NCBI RefSeq assembly: GCF_000158175.1
Contig: NZ_DS999411.1
Span: 605,009 to 669,008 of the forward strand
From: Luminiphilus syltensis NOR5-1B
Lineage (GTDB): Bacteria > Pseudomonadota > Gammaproteobacteria > Pseudomonadales > Halieaceae
DNA: 64,000 nt
Direction of reading: 5' to 3'
The translations under genes were made by a program, and so were the position numbers. Below the pieces are notes generated by a model, which did no database searches, had not been told where the DNA came from, and saw nothing but the letters and a program-made list of their open reading frames with translations. The first letter of the stretch is position 1; each line of letters opens with the position of its first letter. Positions 49,071 through 57,916 of the stretch are shown here, piece after piece.

Positions 49071-50042
49071 GTGGCAATGGCGCTGTCTTCTGAAGCACTG
49101 CACAAGGTTTACTACACGATGACGACCATCCGGCAGTTCGAAGAGCGGATGATCAAGGAATTCATGGCCGGTAATATCCCGGGGTTTGTTCATACCTATG
49201 ATGGCCAGGAGGCCGTCGGTGTCGGCATCTGCACCCACCTGACCGACGAAGATATCATCGGCAGTACGCACCGCGGTCACGGCCACTGCATCGCCAAAGG
49301 CTGCGATATTGAAGCAATGATCCTGGAAATCATGGGCAAGCAGGGCGGCCTGTGTAACGGCAAAGGCGGCTCGATGCACATCGCCGATTTTGATCGCGGC
49401 ATGCTTGGCGCAAATGCCATTGTCGGTGGTGGTCCGCCGCTGTGTAACGGGGCGGCGCTGTCGGCAAAAACCCTGGGCACCAAGAACATTGCGGTGTCGT
49501 TCAGCGGCGACGGCTCCTCCAACCAGGGCACCGTCATGGAGGCGCTGAATCTGGCGGGGGTTCTCGACTTGCCCCATATCTTTATTTTCGAAAACAATCA
49601 CCTGGCCGAGGGAACCGGCGACGAATACGCCGTTTCGGGCGATATCGCCAACCGAGTCGCCTCTTTCGATATCCCCGCGGTCAAGGTGGACGGCCTCGAC
49701 TTCTTCGCGGTCTACGATGCCATGGAGAAGGCGGTGGAGCACACCCGATCAGGTAAGGGCCCTTACGCCATCGAGGCGGACGTCATTCGTTTTGACGGAC
49801 ACTTCATCGGCGATCCGCAGGCGTACCGCGGTGAAGGAGAGCTCGATGACCTTCGCGCCAACAAAGACTGCCTGAAAATCTTCCGCAAGCGTGTCACCTC
49901 CGAGGGTCTCATGACCGACGACGAGCTGGATATGCTGGATGCACAGGCCGGCGATGCCATTGAGCAGGGCGTACAGCGGGGATTGGCAGCGCCACAACCC
50001 GCCGTCGAAGAACTCTACACCGACGTCCACGTCAGCTACTGA
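49071..50042 (+). CDS. 2-oxo acid (pyruvate/acetoin-type) dehydrogenase E1 alpha
   Basis: The 323-residue TPP-dependent subunit has the phosphate/Mg motif GDGSSNQG (146-153), THRGHGHCIA and the GGLCNGKGGSMHIAD loop. GTG 49071 or ATG 49077 may start translation (AAAAGG upstream). The heterotetrameric E1 form and the AcoA-like loop suggest an acetoin or pyruvate-like 2-oxo acid donor rather than 2-oxoglutarate. The E1 beta gene follows 15 bases on. Confidence 0.93.
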   Translation: MAMALSSEALHKVYYTMTTIRQFEERMIKEFMAGNIPGFVHTYDGQEAVGVGICTHLTDEDIIGSTHRGHGHCIAKGCDIEAMILEIMGKQGGLCNGKGGSMHIADFDRGMLGANAIVGGGPPLCNGAALSAKTLGTKNIAVSFSGDGSSNQGTVMEALNLAGVLDLPHIFIFENNHLAEGTGDEYAVSGDIANRVASFDIPAVKVDGLDFFAVYDAMEKAVEHTRSGKGPYAIEADVIRFDGHFIGDPQAYRGEGELDDLRANKDCLKIFRKRVTSEGLMTDDELDMLDAQAGDAIEQGVQRGLAAPQPAVEELYTDVHVSY

Positions 50043-50057
50043 ATAAAGGAAATAACA

Positions 50058-51092
50058 ATGTCAGAGTCAGCCGTTAACGAGCACCCCGTCAAAACATTGC
50101 GAGAAGCACTCAATGAGGCACTGCATCAGGAAATGGAACGCGATTCCCGCGTCATTATCATGGGCGAGGAAGTGGCCGGTGGCGCCGGCTGTAAAGGCAG
50201 CGACGAGGCCTACGGTGGTGTCTTCGGCGTAACCAAGGGCCTGGGGACCAAATTCGGCCGCACCCGCGTTATCGATACCCCCATCACCGAATCGGCGATT
50301 ATCGGCGCCGCCGCCGGCGCCGCCAATACCGGGCTGCGCCCCGTCGCCGAACTCATGTTTATTGATTTTATCGGCGTCTGCTTCGACCAGATCTTCAACC
50401 AGGCGGCAAAATTCCGCTATATGTTTGGCGGCAAAGCCCGCACCCCCATCGTGATCAGGGGTACAGCCGGTGCCGGTATGCGCGCTGGCGCACAACACTC
50501 GAGCATGCTGCACCCGGTCCTGACGCACATACCGGGGCTCAAGGTCGTCATGCCCAGCAATGCCTACGACGCCAAGGGCTTGATGATCTCCGCTATACGG
50601 GACGATGACCCGGTCGTATTTATCGAGCATAAACTGCTCTACGAGACCAAGTGTCCGGTCCCCGACGAGATGTATACGATTCCCTTTGGGGAGGCTGCCT
50701 TTGCCCGTGAGGGTTCCGATGCCACCATCGTCGCTTTCGGTGCAATGGTGCCCAAAGCCATTGCTGTCGCCGACAAGCTGGCGAAAGAAGGCATCCACTG
50801 CGACGTCATCGACCCGCGGACGACATCGCCCCTTGACAGCGAGTCCATTCTCGAAAGCGTTGAGGTGAGTGGCCGCTTGATCTGCGTCGACGAAGCCAAT
50901 CCGCGCTGTAGCCTTGCCGCTGACGTCTCGGCCATTGTCGCGGAACATGCGTTTTCTTCGCTGCGCGCACCGGTCAAGTGCGTTACCGCTCCGCACACAC
51001 CCGTGCCGTTCGCACCCGTTCTCGAAGATGCCTACATCCCCAGTGAAGCAGCTATCGAGCAGGCCGTTCGAGAAACCCTCGGAGGTCGATAA
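50058..51092 (+). CDS. 2-oxo acid dehydrogenase E1 beta
   Basis: The 344-residue subunit shows LREALNEALHQEMERD, IMGEEVAGGAG, DTPITESAIIGAAAGAANTG, MFIDF and GTAGAGMRAGAQHSS, the transketolase-like pyrimidine domain with the catalytic Glu in DTPITE. The C-terminal transketolase domain follows. It overlaps the E2 start by one base, indicating coupling. Confidence 0.95.
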   Translation: MSESAVNEHPVKTLREALNEALHQEMERDSRVIIMGEEVAGGAGCKGSDEAYGGVFGVTKGLGTKFGRTRVIDTPITESAIIGAAAGAANTGLRPVAELMFIDFIGVCFDQIFNQAAKFRYMFGGKARTPIVIRGTAGAGMRAGAQHSSMLHPVLTHIPGLKVVMPSNAYDAKGLMISAIRDDDPVVFIEHKLLYETKCPVPDEMYTIPFGEAAFAREGSDATIVAFGAMVPKAIAVADKLAKEGIHCDVIDPRTTSPLDSESILESVEVSGRLICVDEANPRCSLAADVSAIVAEHAFSSLRAPVKCVTAPHTPVPFAPVLEDAYIPSEAAIEQAVRETLGGR

Positions 51093-52582
51093 TGGCTAAC
51101 TTGAACAAGGTAGCCATGCCCAAGTGGGGCATGGAAATGACCGAGGGTGAAATCGCCGATTGGCATGTCTCCGTAGGGGACACCATCGATATGGGCGATG
51201 ACGTTGTCGATGTCGAAACCGCAAAGATCGTCAACACCGTTACGGCTTCATCGTCGGGAACCGTCGTCAGAATTTGCGCCAACACCGGCGACATCGTGGC
51301 TGTGGGTGCGCCGCTTGTCGTGCTTGCCGACGGCGACGCCACCGACGATGAAATCGACGCGTTTATGGGCTCAGGTGCACCCGACCCCGCCGACGTGGCT
51401 GTCGAGGAGGCTCCCGCCGCACCCGGTGAATCACCCGCCGCTGAAACCGCGGAGCCCGCGACCCCGGTTGCAACCAGGCCGTCGGCTTCCTCCAGCCTCA
51501 GCGCTGGCGGCGATGACAGCGAAGTGCCGGCCACGGTGGTCGCCCGACGCCTGGCCAAGGCCAATAATATCAACCTGAATAATGTCAGCCCCAGCGGTCG
51601 GCACGATCGTGTGACCGTCGAAGATCTCCGGAGCGCGGCTGATGCGGCCAATGTGGCTGTCGACCTGCCCGCGGGACGCGACTTCGGCGAAGCGGTACTG
51701 CCTGATGACAGCGGTGTGAAAGCGAGCCCTGTTGCCCGAAGATTGGCTGCCGAACTGGGTATTAACCTGAACGAATGTCGACAATCGGGCCGTCACGGTC
51801 GGGTCAGCAAGGCCGATGTCGAAGCCGTTGCCGCGAGAACAAAATCGGCAACCTCCTCCAGCGCCGAGCCTACCGGAACCGCGGCGCCGCCTGAGTCTCT
51901 AGCACCCGTGCGAACCCAGCTGAGCGGCATGCGCAAGGTCATCGCGCAGCGCGTGCATCAGTCGAAGCAATCTATTCCTCACTTCAGGGTGAACATTGAT
52001 GTCGACGTCACCGAGGCGATGGCACTGCGAAAACAGCTCAATGCGCATCGAACCGATGTCAAAATTTCATTAAATGACATTCTGATCAAGGCCTGCGCCT
52101 GCGCGCTTCAGCAAAACCCGGCACTCAATGCCCGTTTTGATGGCGAAACCCTCGAGCAATTCTCCGAATGCCATATCTCATCGGCGGTTGCCATCGACGG
52201 CGGGGTCATGATGCCTGTGCTTCGATCAGCAGAACGGCATGGACTCGCCAGCATATCTTCCGCCATGCGTGACCTCGCTACTCGAGCCAAAGTAGGTCGG
52301 CTCAGCGGTGAGGAACTCGATGGTGGCAGCTTTAGTATCAGTAATCTTGGCATGTTCGGGATTAGCAGCTTTGATGCGATCATCAATGCGCCCCAGGTCG
52401 CAATCCTCGCCGTCGGCAGCGCGGAGAAGAAGCCCGTCATCCGCAATGATGAGGCCACCGTCGGCCAGATAATGAGCCTCAGCGTGGCAAGCGATCACCG
52501 GGTGGTGGACGGTGCCGATGCGGCGCAGTTCCTTGCTGATCTGAAAGCGCTCATTGAAAATCCTGCAATGATGCTGGGCTGA
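51092..52582 (+). CDS. 2-oxo acid dehydrogenase E2 (acyltransferase) with two subunit-binding domains
   Basis: The 496-residue protein has one lipoyl domain (residues 1-80; lipoyl K45 in VETAKIVNTV), an Ala/Pro-rich linker, two peripheral subunit-binding domains (about 145-185, VVARRLAKANNINL; about 210-250, PVARRLAAELGINL) and a catalytic CAT domain with H469 and D473 in SDHRVVDG. Most E2 proteins have a single binding domain. The lipoyl context lacks the DKA of pyruvate E2, resembling acetoin-type E2. Confidence 0.94.
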   Translation: MANLNKVAMPKWGMEMTEGEIADWHVSVGDTIDMGDDVVDVETAKIVNTVTASSSGTVVRICANTGDIVAVGAPLVVLADGDATDDEIDAFMGSGAPDPADVAVEEAPAAPGESPAAETAEPATPVATRPSASSSLSAGGDDSEVPATVVARRLAKANNINLNNVSPSGRHDRVTVEDLRSAADAANVAVDLPAGRDFGEAVLPDDSGVKASPVARRLAAELGINLNECRQSGRHGRVSKADVEAVAARTKSATSSSAEPTGTAAPPESLAPVRTQLSGMRKVIAQRVHQSKQSIPHFRVNIDVDVTEAMALRKQLNAHRTDVKISLNDILIKACACALQQNPALNARFDGETLEQFSECHISSAVAIDGGVMMPVLRSAERHGLASISSAMRDLATRAKVGRLSGEELDGGSFSISNLGMFGISSFDAIINAPQVAILAVGSAEKKPVIRNDEATVGQIMSLSVASDHRVVDGADAAQFLADLKALIENPAMMLG

Positions 52583-52586
52583 TCGC

Positions 52587-53990
52587 GTGGCAACCGTGAG
52601 CGATTTCGATATTGCCGTGATTGGCGGCGGGCCCGGCGGCTATTCAACCGCCATTCGTGCTGCACAATTGGGCTTTTCCACCGTGCTGGTGGAGTCCGCA
52701 GAGCTGGGTGGCGTCTGTCTCAACTGGGGTTGTATTCCCACCAAGGCGCTGCTGCATTGCGCGGAGCTCATCGCCGACATCGGGAGCGCCAGTCAGTTTG
52801 GCATCGAGGCCTCTGTCGATAGCATCGATTTGGAAGCCATGGTCAGGCACAGCCGGCAGACCGCGGGGAAGTTGTCCAAGGGGGTGGAATTCCTGCTGCG
52901 TAAAAACAAGGTAACCCACCTTTCCGGGCACGGCAGTATCCCTGAAAAAGGCAAGCTCGCAGTCACCACGAGCACCGGCGAGCAACAGGAGTACCGCGTA
53001 CCGCATATTATCGTCGCAACCGGTGCGCGCCTGAAGCAGCTGCCCAGCCTGCCATCAGACGATTCCCGGATTTGGGACGCCCGAGCGGCAATGACTGCAA
53101 CGACACGACCCGATCATCTGGTCGTTATTGGTGCGGGTGCCATTGGCGTCGAGTTCGCCAGTTTTTACTCGGATATCGGCGCTCAGGTTACCCTCGTTGA
53201 AGCCGCCGACCGGGTGGTACCCACCGAAGACCCGGAAATCAGCGAGCGCATGGCCAAGGCTTTGGCTAAGCGTGGCATCGACTGCCGTACCCGCACGCGG
53301 TTTGCCTCCATGGACGCCATGCCAGACAGTCTCACAGTCAATGTGACCAAGAGCGATGGCTCCGATGGCGCTATCGCCTGCGACCGTTTACTGGTGGCCG
53401 TCGGTGTGGATGGCAACATTGAGGGCATGGGTCTCGAAGCGTTGGGGCTCGACACCGACAAAGGCTCCATCGTGACTGGCGCTTATGGTGAAACCAATGT
53501 GGCGGGGGTGTATGCGATTGGCGATGTTGCCGGCGCACCCTGGCTGGCGCACAAGGCCGTACATGAGGGCATTGCCTGTATCGAGCATATCGCCGGGATG
53601 GATATCAAGCCCGCCGGTGAACGGCTGATACCGGGGTGTATTTATGCACGGCCTCAAATCGCCAGCATCGGATTGAGCGAACCCGCGGCAAAGGCGGCGG
53701 GGAAAAAGATCAAGGTGGGCAGATTTGACCTCACCGCAAACGGTAAAGCACTGGCAGCTGGCCATAGCGACGGACTCATCAAGACGATTGTCGACCAGCA
53801 GACGGGGGAGCTCCTTGGCGCGCACATGATTGGTCACGGTGTGAGCGAGCAGATACAGGGCTTCGCCCTCGCCATGGGTGCGGAGATCACTACCGAAGAA
53901 TTTGCCGAGACGGTGTTCCCCCACCCCACTATTTCAGAGGCCATGCACGAGGCCGTGCTCGATGCCGAAGGCATTGCGGTGAACCACTGA
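52587..53990 (+). CDS. Dihydrolipoyl dehydrogenase (E3)
   Basis: The 467-residue flavoprotein starts at GTG 52587, 4 bases after the E2 stop. It has VIGGGPGGYSTAIRAAQLG for FAD, the redox pair C44/C49 in GGVCLNWGCIPTKALLH, GAIGVEFASFYSD for NAD and the His-Glu dyad in FPHPTISEAMHEA. It reoxidises dihydrolipoyl on the E2 of this operon, so the complex is self-contained. Confidence 0.95.
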   Translation: MATVSDFDIAVIGGGPGGYSTAIRAAQLGFSTVLVESAELGGVCLNWGCIPTKALLHCAELIADIGSASQFGIEASVDSIDLEAMVRHSRQTAGKLSKGVEFLLRKNKVTHLSGHGSIPEKGKLAVTTSTGEQQEYRVPHIIVATGARLKQLPSLPSDDSRIWDARAAMTATTRPDHLVVIGAGAIGVEFASFYSDIGAQVTLVEAADRVVPTEDPEISERMAKALAKRGIDCRTRTRFASMDAMPDSLTVNVTKSDGSDGAIACDRLLVAVGVDGNIEGMGLEALGLDTDKGSIVTGAYGETNVAGVYAIGDVAGAPWLAHKAVHEGIACIEHIAGMDIKPAGERLIPGCIYARPQIASIGLSEPAAKAAGKKIKVGRFDLTANGKALAAGHSDGLIKTIVDQQTGELLGAHMIGHGVSEQIQGFALAMGAEITTEEFAETVFPHPTISEAMHEAVLDAEGIAVNH

Positions 53991-53998
53991 GCCCTGTC

Positions 53999-54433
53999 AT
54001 GAGTCAGCAAAAGCCCCTCCATGAAGGACTCTTTACCTGGCCACCGGGTCAGGTGGAACTGCTCGGCAGCCGATGCCAAAACTGCGGGGAGCATGCCTTC
54101 CCCGCACAGTCGAGCTGTCGCGCCTGCGCCGGCTCAGAAACCGAAGTAGTAAGTTTGGGAAATCAGGGTTCGCTATGGACCTGGACCATCCAATCCTTCA
54201 TGCCAAAAGCGCCCTACGCTACCGATGAAACCGCCGAAACCTTCCGACCCTATGGCGTCGGCTATGTGGAAATGGCCTGTGGACTACGCGTGGAGAGCCG
54301 ACTCCGCGAGAGTTCGGTCGGAGACCTGCGTATCGGCATGCCCATGGCGCTCGAACTGATACCAGTTCGCCGCGACGAAGACGGTACCGAGTTACTGACC
54401 TTTCAATTCCGTGCAAGCCCGGAGACCGCTTAA
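53999..54433 (+). CDS. DUF35-type Zn-ribbon/OB-fold protein
   Basis: The 144-residue protein has a rubredoxin-like Zn site (C26, C29, C40, C43: RCQNCGEH, SCRAC) followed by an OB-fold domain (GSLWTWTIQSFMPKAPY, PYGVGYVEM). DUF35 proteins partner thiolase-fold enzymes in known systems: archaeal HMG-CoA synthesis, PhlB in phloroglucinol acyltransferase, and ChsH2 with the Ltp2 retro-aldolase. It overlaps the thiolase-like gene by 1 base, so a direct complex is expected. Confidence 0.9.
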   Translation: MSQQKPLHEGLFTWPPGQVELLGSRCQNCGEHAFPAQSSCRACAGSETEVVSLGNQGSLWTWTIQSFMPKAPYATDETAETFRPYGVGYVEMACGLRVESRLRESSVGDLRIGMPMALELIPVRRDEDGTELLTFQFRASPETA

Positions 54434-55575
54434 TGGATGTCGCTATCGTCGGTCTCGGGCTACACCCCTTTGGACGCAGTCCCGCACTCACCGGGCTCGA
54501 ACAGGGGGCCGAGGCAGCGCGCGCGGCACTTCGCGATGCGGGCACCGAGTTCAAGAACATGCAGTTTGCCTTTGGCGGCAGCCAGGACGGTGGCAATGCC
54601 GACTCACTGGTGAATCTCCTCGGATTGACCGGCCTGCAGTTCACTAATATCTGGAACGGCTGCGCAACCGGTGGCAGCTCCCTCAATGCCGCCTATTCTG
54701 CGATCAAGTCGGGACAGTACGACGTCGGGCTGGTCGTCGGTTTTGACAAGCACCCGAGGGGGGCTTTCAACCCGCAGCCCAGGGATTGGGGGCTCGATGA
54801 CTGGTACGGTGAAACCGGTCTCATGCTCACCACCCAATTCTTCGCCATGAAGATCCAGCGCTACATGCACGACTACGGCATTTCCAGGGATACCCTGATC
54901 CGGGTCGCCGAGAAGGCCTTCAGAAACGGCTCCATCACTCCGACAGCATGGCGGCGTACGGCCTTGTCCCGGGACGAAATCGCGGAAGCCCCCATGGTGA
55001 GCGAACCGCTGAACAAGTACATGTTCTGCTCGCCCGCAGAGGGCGGTTGCGCCCTCGTGGTTTGCAGGGCCGATATCGCACAGCGATTTACCCGTAATCC
55101 GATTATCCTAAAGACCGCCGTGGTTAGATCGAGAAACTATGGCAGCTTTGAAGTCTTCAGCCCTTCGCAGGCGCCGCTTCTTGGAGATGCACCCACCGTC
55201 AATGCCTCGAGGGCGGCCTTTGAGCTCGCCGGGGTCGGACCCGAAGATATCGACGTGGCACAACTTCAGGACACCGAGGTCGGTGCAGAGATCATGCACA
55301 TGGCAGAAAATGGCTTTTGCGATCATGGCGACCAGGAACAATGGATCGCCGATGGAGTGACCGAAATCAACGGGCGACTCCCGGTTAATACCGATGGTGG
55401 GTGCCTCGCCAACGGTGAGCCTGTGGGGGCATCGGGCTTACGGCAGGTCTATGAAATCTGCTTGCAGCTCCGCGGTGACGCGGGAGCGCGGCAGGTTCCA
55501 AATCAACCACGAACGGGCTATACCCACGTGTATGGCGCGCCAGGAATAAGCGGCGTCAATATACTGGCCCGATAA
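54433..55575 (+). CDS. Thiolase-fold enzyme with altered active site (SCP-x/DUF35-partner type)
   Basis: The 380-residue protein retains the nucleophile-position Cys77 (WNGCATGGSS). However, the usual GHP motif reads NGEP (about residues 327-330: NTDGGCLANGEPVGASG), and the CxGGG motif is absent at the C-terminus (GAPGISGVNILAR). A normal thiolytic triad is therefore incomplete. The adjacent DUF35 protein suggests an acyltransfer or retro-aldol role rather than beta-ketothiolysis. Function remains open. Confidence 0.85.
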   Translation: MDVAIVGLGLHPFGRSPALTGLEQGAEAARAALRDAGTEFKNMQFAFGGSQDGGNADSLVNLLGLTGLQFTNIWNGCATGGSSLNAAYSAIKSGQYDVGLVVGFDKHPRGAFNPQPRDWGLDDWYGETGLMLTTQFFAMKIQRYMHDYGISRDTLIRVAEKAFRNGSITPTAWRRTALSRDEIAEAPMVSEPLNKYMFCSPAEGGCALVVCRADIAQRFTRNPIILKTAVVRSRNYGSFEVFSPSQAPLLGDAPTVNASRAAFELAGVGPEDIDVAQLQDTEVGAEIMHMAENGFCDHGDQEQWIADGVTEINGRLPVNTDGGCLANGEPVGASGLRQVYEICLQLRGDAGARQVPNQPRTGYTHVYGAPGISGVNILAR

Positions 55576-55608
55576 GTACAGACATAATGATTTTTCGGAG
55601 GATGAGCG

Positions 55609-56991
55609 ATGAATAACGCGACAAAGAAGCTGCAGGGCGATGGCGGCCGGTTTGAGGGCACCACCTGGCAGGACCTGCTCGATAAGGAAACCGTCGAAGT
55701 TCCTGATTTTCTGCGGGAGAAGAGCAATCCCTACCTGGGCGATGAGGACCTCTCGGTCGATCGCTACATCAGCAAGGATTTCTTTGACCTGGAAAAAGAA
55801 AAGCTCTGGTCGAAAGTCTGGCAGATGGTGTGTCGCGAAGAAGATCTACCCGAATCAGGCGATCACGTGGTTTACGACATCATCGACCAAAGCGTTATCG
55901 TGGTGCGCACCAACGAGGGCACACTCAAGGGCTTTATCAACTCCTGCCTGCACCGCGGTCGAAGCCTGCGCGACGAATCCGGCACCGTAGGCGAGTTTCG
56001 CTGCCCCTTCCACGGCGCCACCTGGAACCTCGAGGGCGAGTTTCAGGGCATCCCCTGCCAGTGGGACTTTGAGCACCTTGAAGACCGGGATATGTCGCTG
56101 CCGGAAGTACAGGTCGACACCTGGGGCGGCTTTGTTTTTATTAACTTTGACCACAACTGCAAGCCGCTTGAAGAATACATGGAGGTGATGCCTGAGCATT
56201 TCTCCCGCTATCCGTTGGAGAAGTATTTCAAGGGGGTGCACGTCAAGCGCGTCATGAACTGCAACTGGAAAGTCGGTGCAGAAGCCTTCATGGAGTCGTA
56301 CCACACGGTTGAGACGCACAAACAGATCCTGACCTTCACCGGCGACGCCAATTCCCAGTACGACACTTACGGCGACCACATCTCCCGCTCCGTGACCCCC
56401 ATGGGCGTGGCGAGTCCGCACCTCGAGGGCATCTCGGAAGAAGCGATCACGCGGGATATCCTCAAGCTGTCAGGCCGAATGGCCAAAGACTCCGACGAAG
56501 GGGTCGACATGCCCGATGGGGTCGACGCGCGACGCTACGTTGCCGACATGAATCGCGGCATGTTCGAAGAAGCCTCAGGGCAGGATTTGTCGGGCGCCAC
56601 CATGGCTGAGCTCGAGGATGCGATTCTTTACAGCCTGTTCCCCAACTTCCAGGTGTGGATTGGCTACAACGGCAACATCGTTTACAAATTCATTCCCAAC
56701 GGTGACGATCCCGACAGCTGTATTTTCGAGGTGATGATCCTGTTGCGTTACCCAGAGGGTAGCGAGCGGCCCGACCCGGCACCCTGCCATGTCATCCCCG
56801 CGGATGAATCCTTTTCTTCCTATCCCAATCTCGGCGCCCTCGGCCCCGTGTTCGATCAGGACGATGCCAACCTGCCGGCGGTACAAAAAGGCATGAAGGC
56901 CTCACACAAAAAGGCGGTGAGCCTCGCGAGTTATCAGGAAAGCCGCATACGGCATCTGCATCAGACCATCGACAAGTACCTGAATGCCTGA
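55609..56991 (+). CDS. Rieske ring-hydroxylating oxygenase alpha subunit 2
   Basis: The 460-residue protein has Rieske ligands C113, H115 (NSCLHRG) and C132, H135 (CPFHGATWN), and the iron-site block NWKVGAEAFMESYHTVETH with H232 and H237. It is longer than alpha subunit 1 and carries a ~30-residue N-terminal extension. GGAGGATGAGCG precedes the start. No beta subunit is adjacent. It sits in the same operon as the 2-oxo acid dehydrogenase, linking ring oxidation to CoA chemistry. Confidence 0.93.
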   Translation: MNNATKKLQGDGGRFEGTTWQDLLDKETVEVPDFLREKSNPYLGDEDLSVDRYISKDFFDLEKEKLWSKVWQMVCREEDLPESGDHVVYDIIDQSVIVVRTNEGTLKGFINSCLHRGRSLRDESGTVGEFRCPFHGATWNLEGEFQGIPCQWDFEHLEDRDMSLPEVQVDTWGGFVFINFDHNCKPLEEYMEVMPEHFSRYPLEKYFKGVHVKRVMNCNWKVGAEAFMESYHTVETHKQILTFTGDANSQYDTYGDHISRSVTPMGVASPHLEGISEEAITRDILKLSGRMAKDSDEGVDMPDGVDARRYVADMNRGMFEEASGQDLSGATMAELEDAILYSLFPNFQVWIGYNGNIVYKFIPNGDDPDSCIFEVMILLRYPEGSERPDPAPCHVIPADESFSSYPNLGALGPVFDQDDANLPAVQKGMKASHKKAVSLASYQESRIRHLHQTIDKYLNA

Positions 56992-57003
56992 CGGGAGCCT
57001 GCA

Positions 57004-57816
57004 ATGAGTGACTCAGCAAGAACGGCAGGACGCATCAACTGTGTACTCATTGCCGGTGGGCTTTGGCACGATATCGACTTCGCACGACTCGAGCTGCTTA
57101 AACTTCTCGCCGAGCACGAGCGTGTGCGCGTGCGCGTGTTTGAAGATTTCGAGAACCTGGAGGCATTGGCCGAAGCGGACTTTCTGATCAGCTACACCTG
57201 CAACGTGGTGCCATCGCTCCCGGCTCAGGAGGCGCTACGCGAGTGGGTCCGCAGCGGCGGGCGTTGGTATGCGCTGCACGGCACCAACTCGATTATTCGC
57301 CTGATGTCCGACGGTAACTTCGGTACCCCCGACTGGGCCCCCTTGTTCGTGGAAACCCTCGGCTCCATGTTCCGATCGCACCCGCCCATTGAGCCCTACA
57401 AAGTTACCGTGGCCAAGCCCGACCACCCGCTGGTCGAAGGTGTCGAGCCTTTCGACGCCAGCGACGAGCAATACCTGATGCGCACCTACGGTGATCTTGA
57501 GGTGTTGCTGGAAACCGAATTCGGCGGCGATGCGCCCGGCTTTGTCGAAGACAAATGGGAGCAGGCCAAGCATCCCGTTTTTTACATCAATAAACAGGAC
57601 AAAGGCGCCGTGCTATACCTGACACTGGGGCACTGTCGCCATCACTACGACATGCAGCCACTGCTCGATTACTGGCCTACCATTGATCGTTGTTCCTGGG
57701 ATCTTCCTGTGTTTTACACGCTGCTGCGCCGCGGTATTGAATGGGCAATCTCGCCAGTGGATGAAGCCAGCCAGGCAGCGAAGCAGGCCGCTGCAGAGGC
57801 AATGGCCGATAGCTAA
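57004..57816 (+). CDS. ThuA-domain (trehalose utilisation-like) protein
   Basis: The 270-residue protein has the glutamine-amidotransferase-like ThuA fold: ADFLISYTCNVVPSL, GGRWYALHGTNS and VLYLTLGHCRHH. ThuA members are linked to sugar and keto-metabolite catabolism without a proven general activity. It follows the oxygenase by 12 bases. Confidence 0.85.
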   Translation: MSDSARTAGRINCVLIAGGLWHDIDFARLELLKLLAEHERVRVRVFEDFENLEALAEADFLISYTCNVVPSLPAQEALREWVRSGGRWYALHGTNSIIRLMSDGNFGTPDWAPLFVETLGSMFRSHPPIEPYKVTVAKPDHPLVEGVEPFDASDEQYLMRTYGDLEVLLETEFGGDAPGFVEDKWEQAKHPVFYINKQDKGAVLYLTLGHCRHHYDMQPLLDYWPTIDRCSWDLPVFYTLLRRGIEWAISPVDEASQAAKQAAAEAMADS

Positions 57817-57830
57817 GCGGTTTAGCATTA

Positions 57831-57864
57831 CCCTCTGTAGCAGGGGGGGGTTAACAGCAGAGGG
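57831..57864. repeat. G-run inside a 7-bp inverted repeat
   Basis: CCCTCTG (57831-57837) pairs with CAGAGGG (57858-57864), enclosing an eight-G tract (57843-57850). It is not followed by a T-run. It lies between the ThuA and DUF3604 genes and may be a weak hairpin or simply repetitive DNA. Confidence 0.5.
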
Positions 57865-57916
57865 CGATCTAGCAAGATAGCTCCCGATGGATTTGCAGCA
57901 CGAGAGAAATAATAAA

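Noticed and set aside
49059-49742. Long open frame antisense to the E1 alpha gene
   Set aside because: It runs opposite a well-conserved gene and has no family-like sequence; high-GC shadow frame. The same applies to the antisense frames at 34539-35414, 50067-50996 and 58502-59464.
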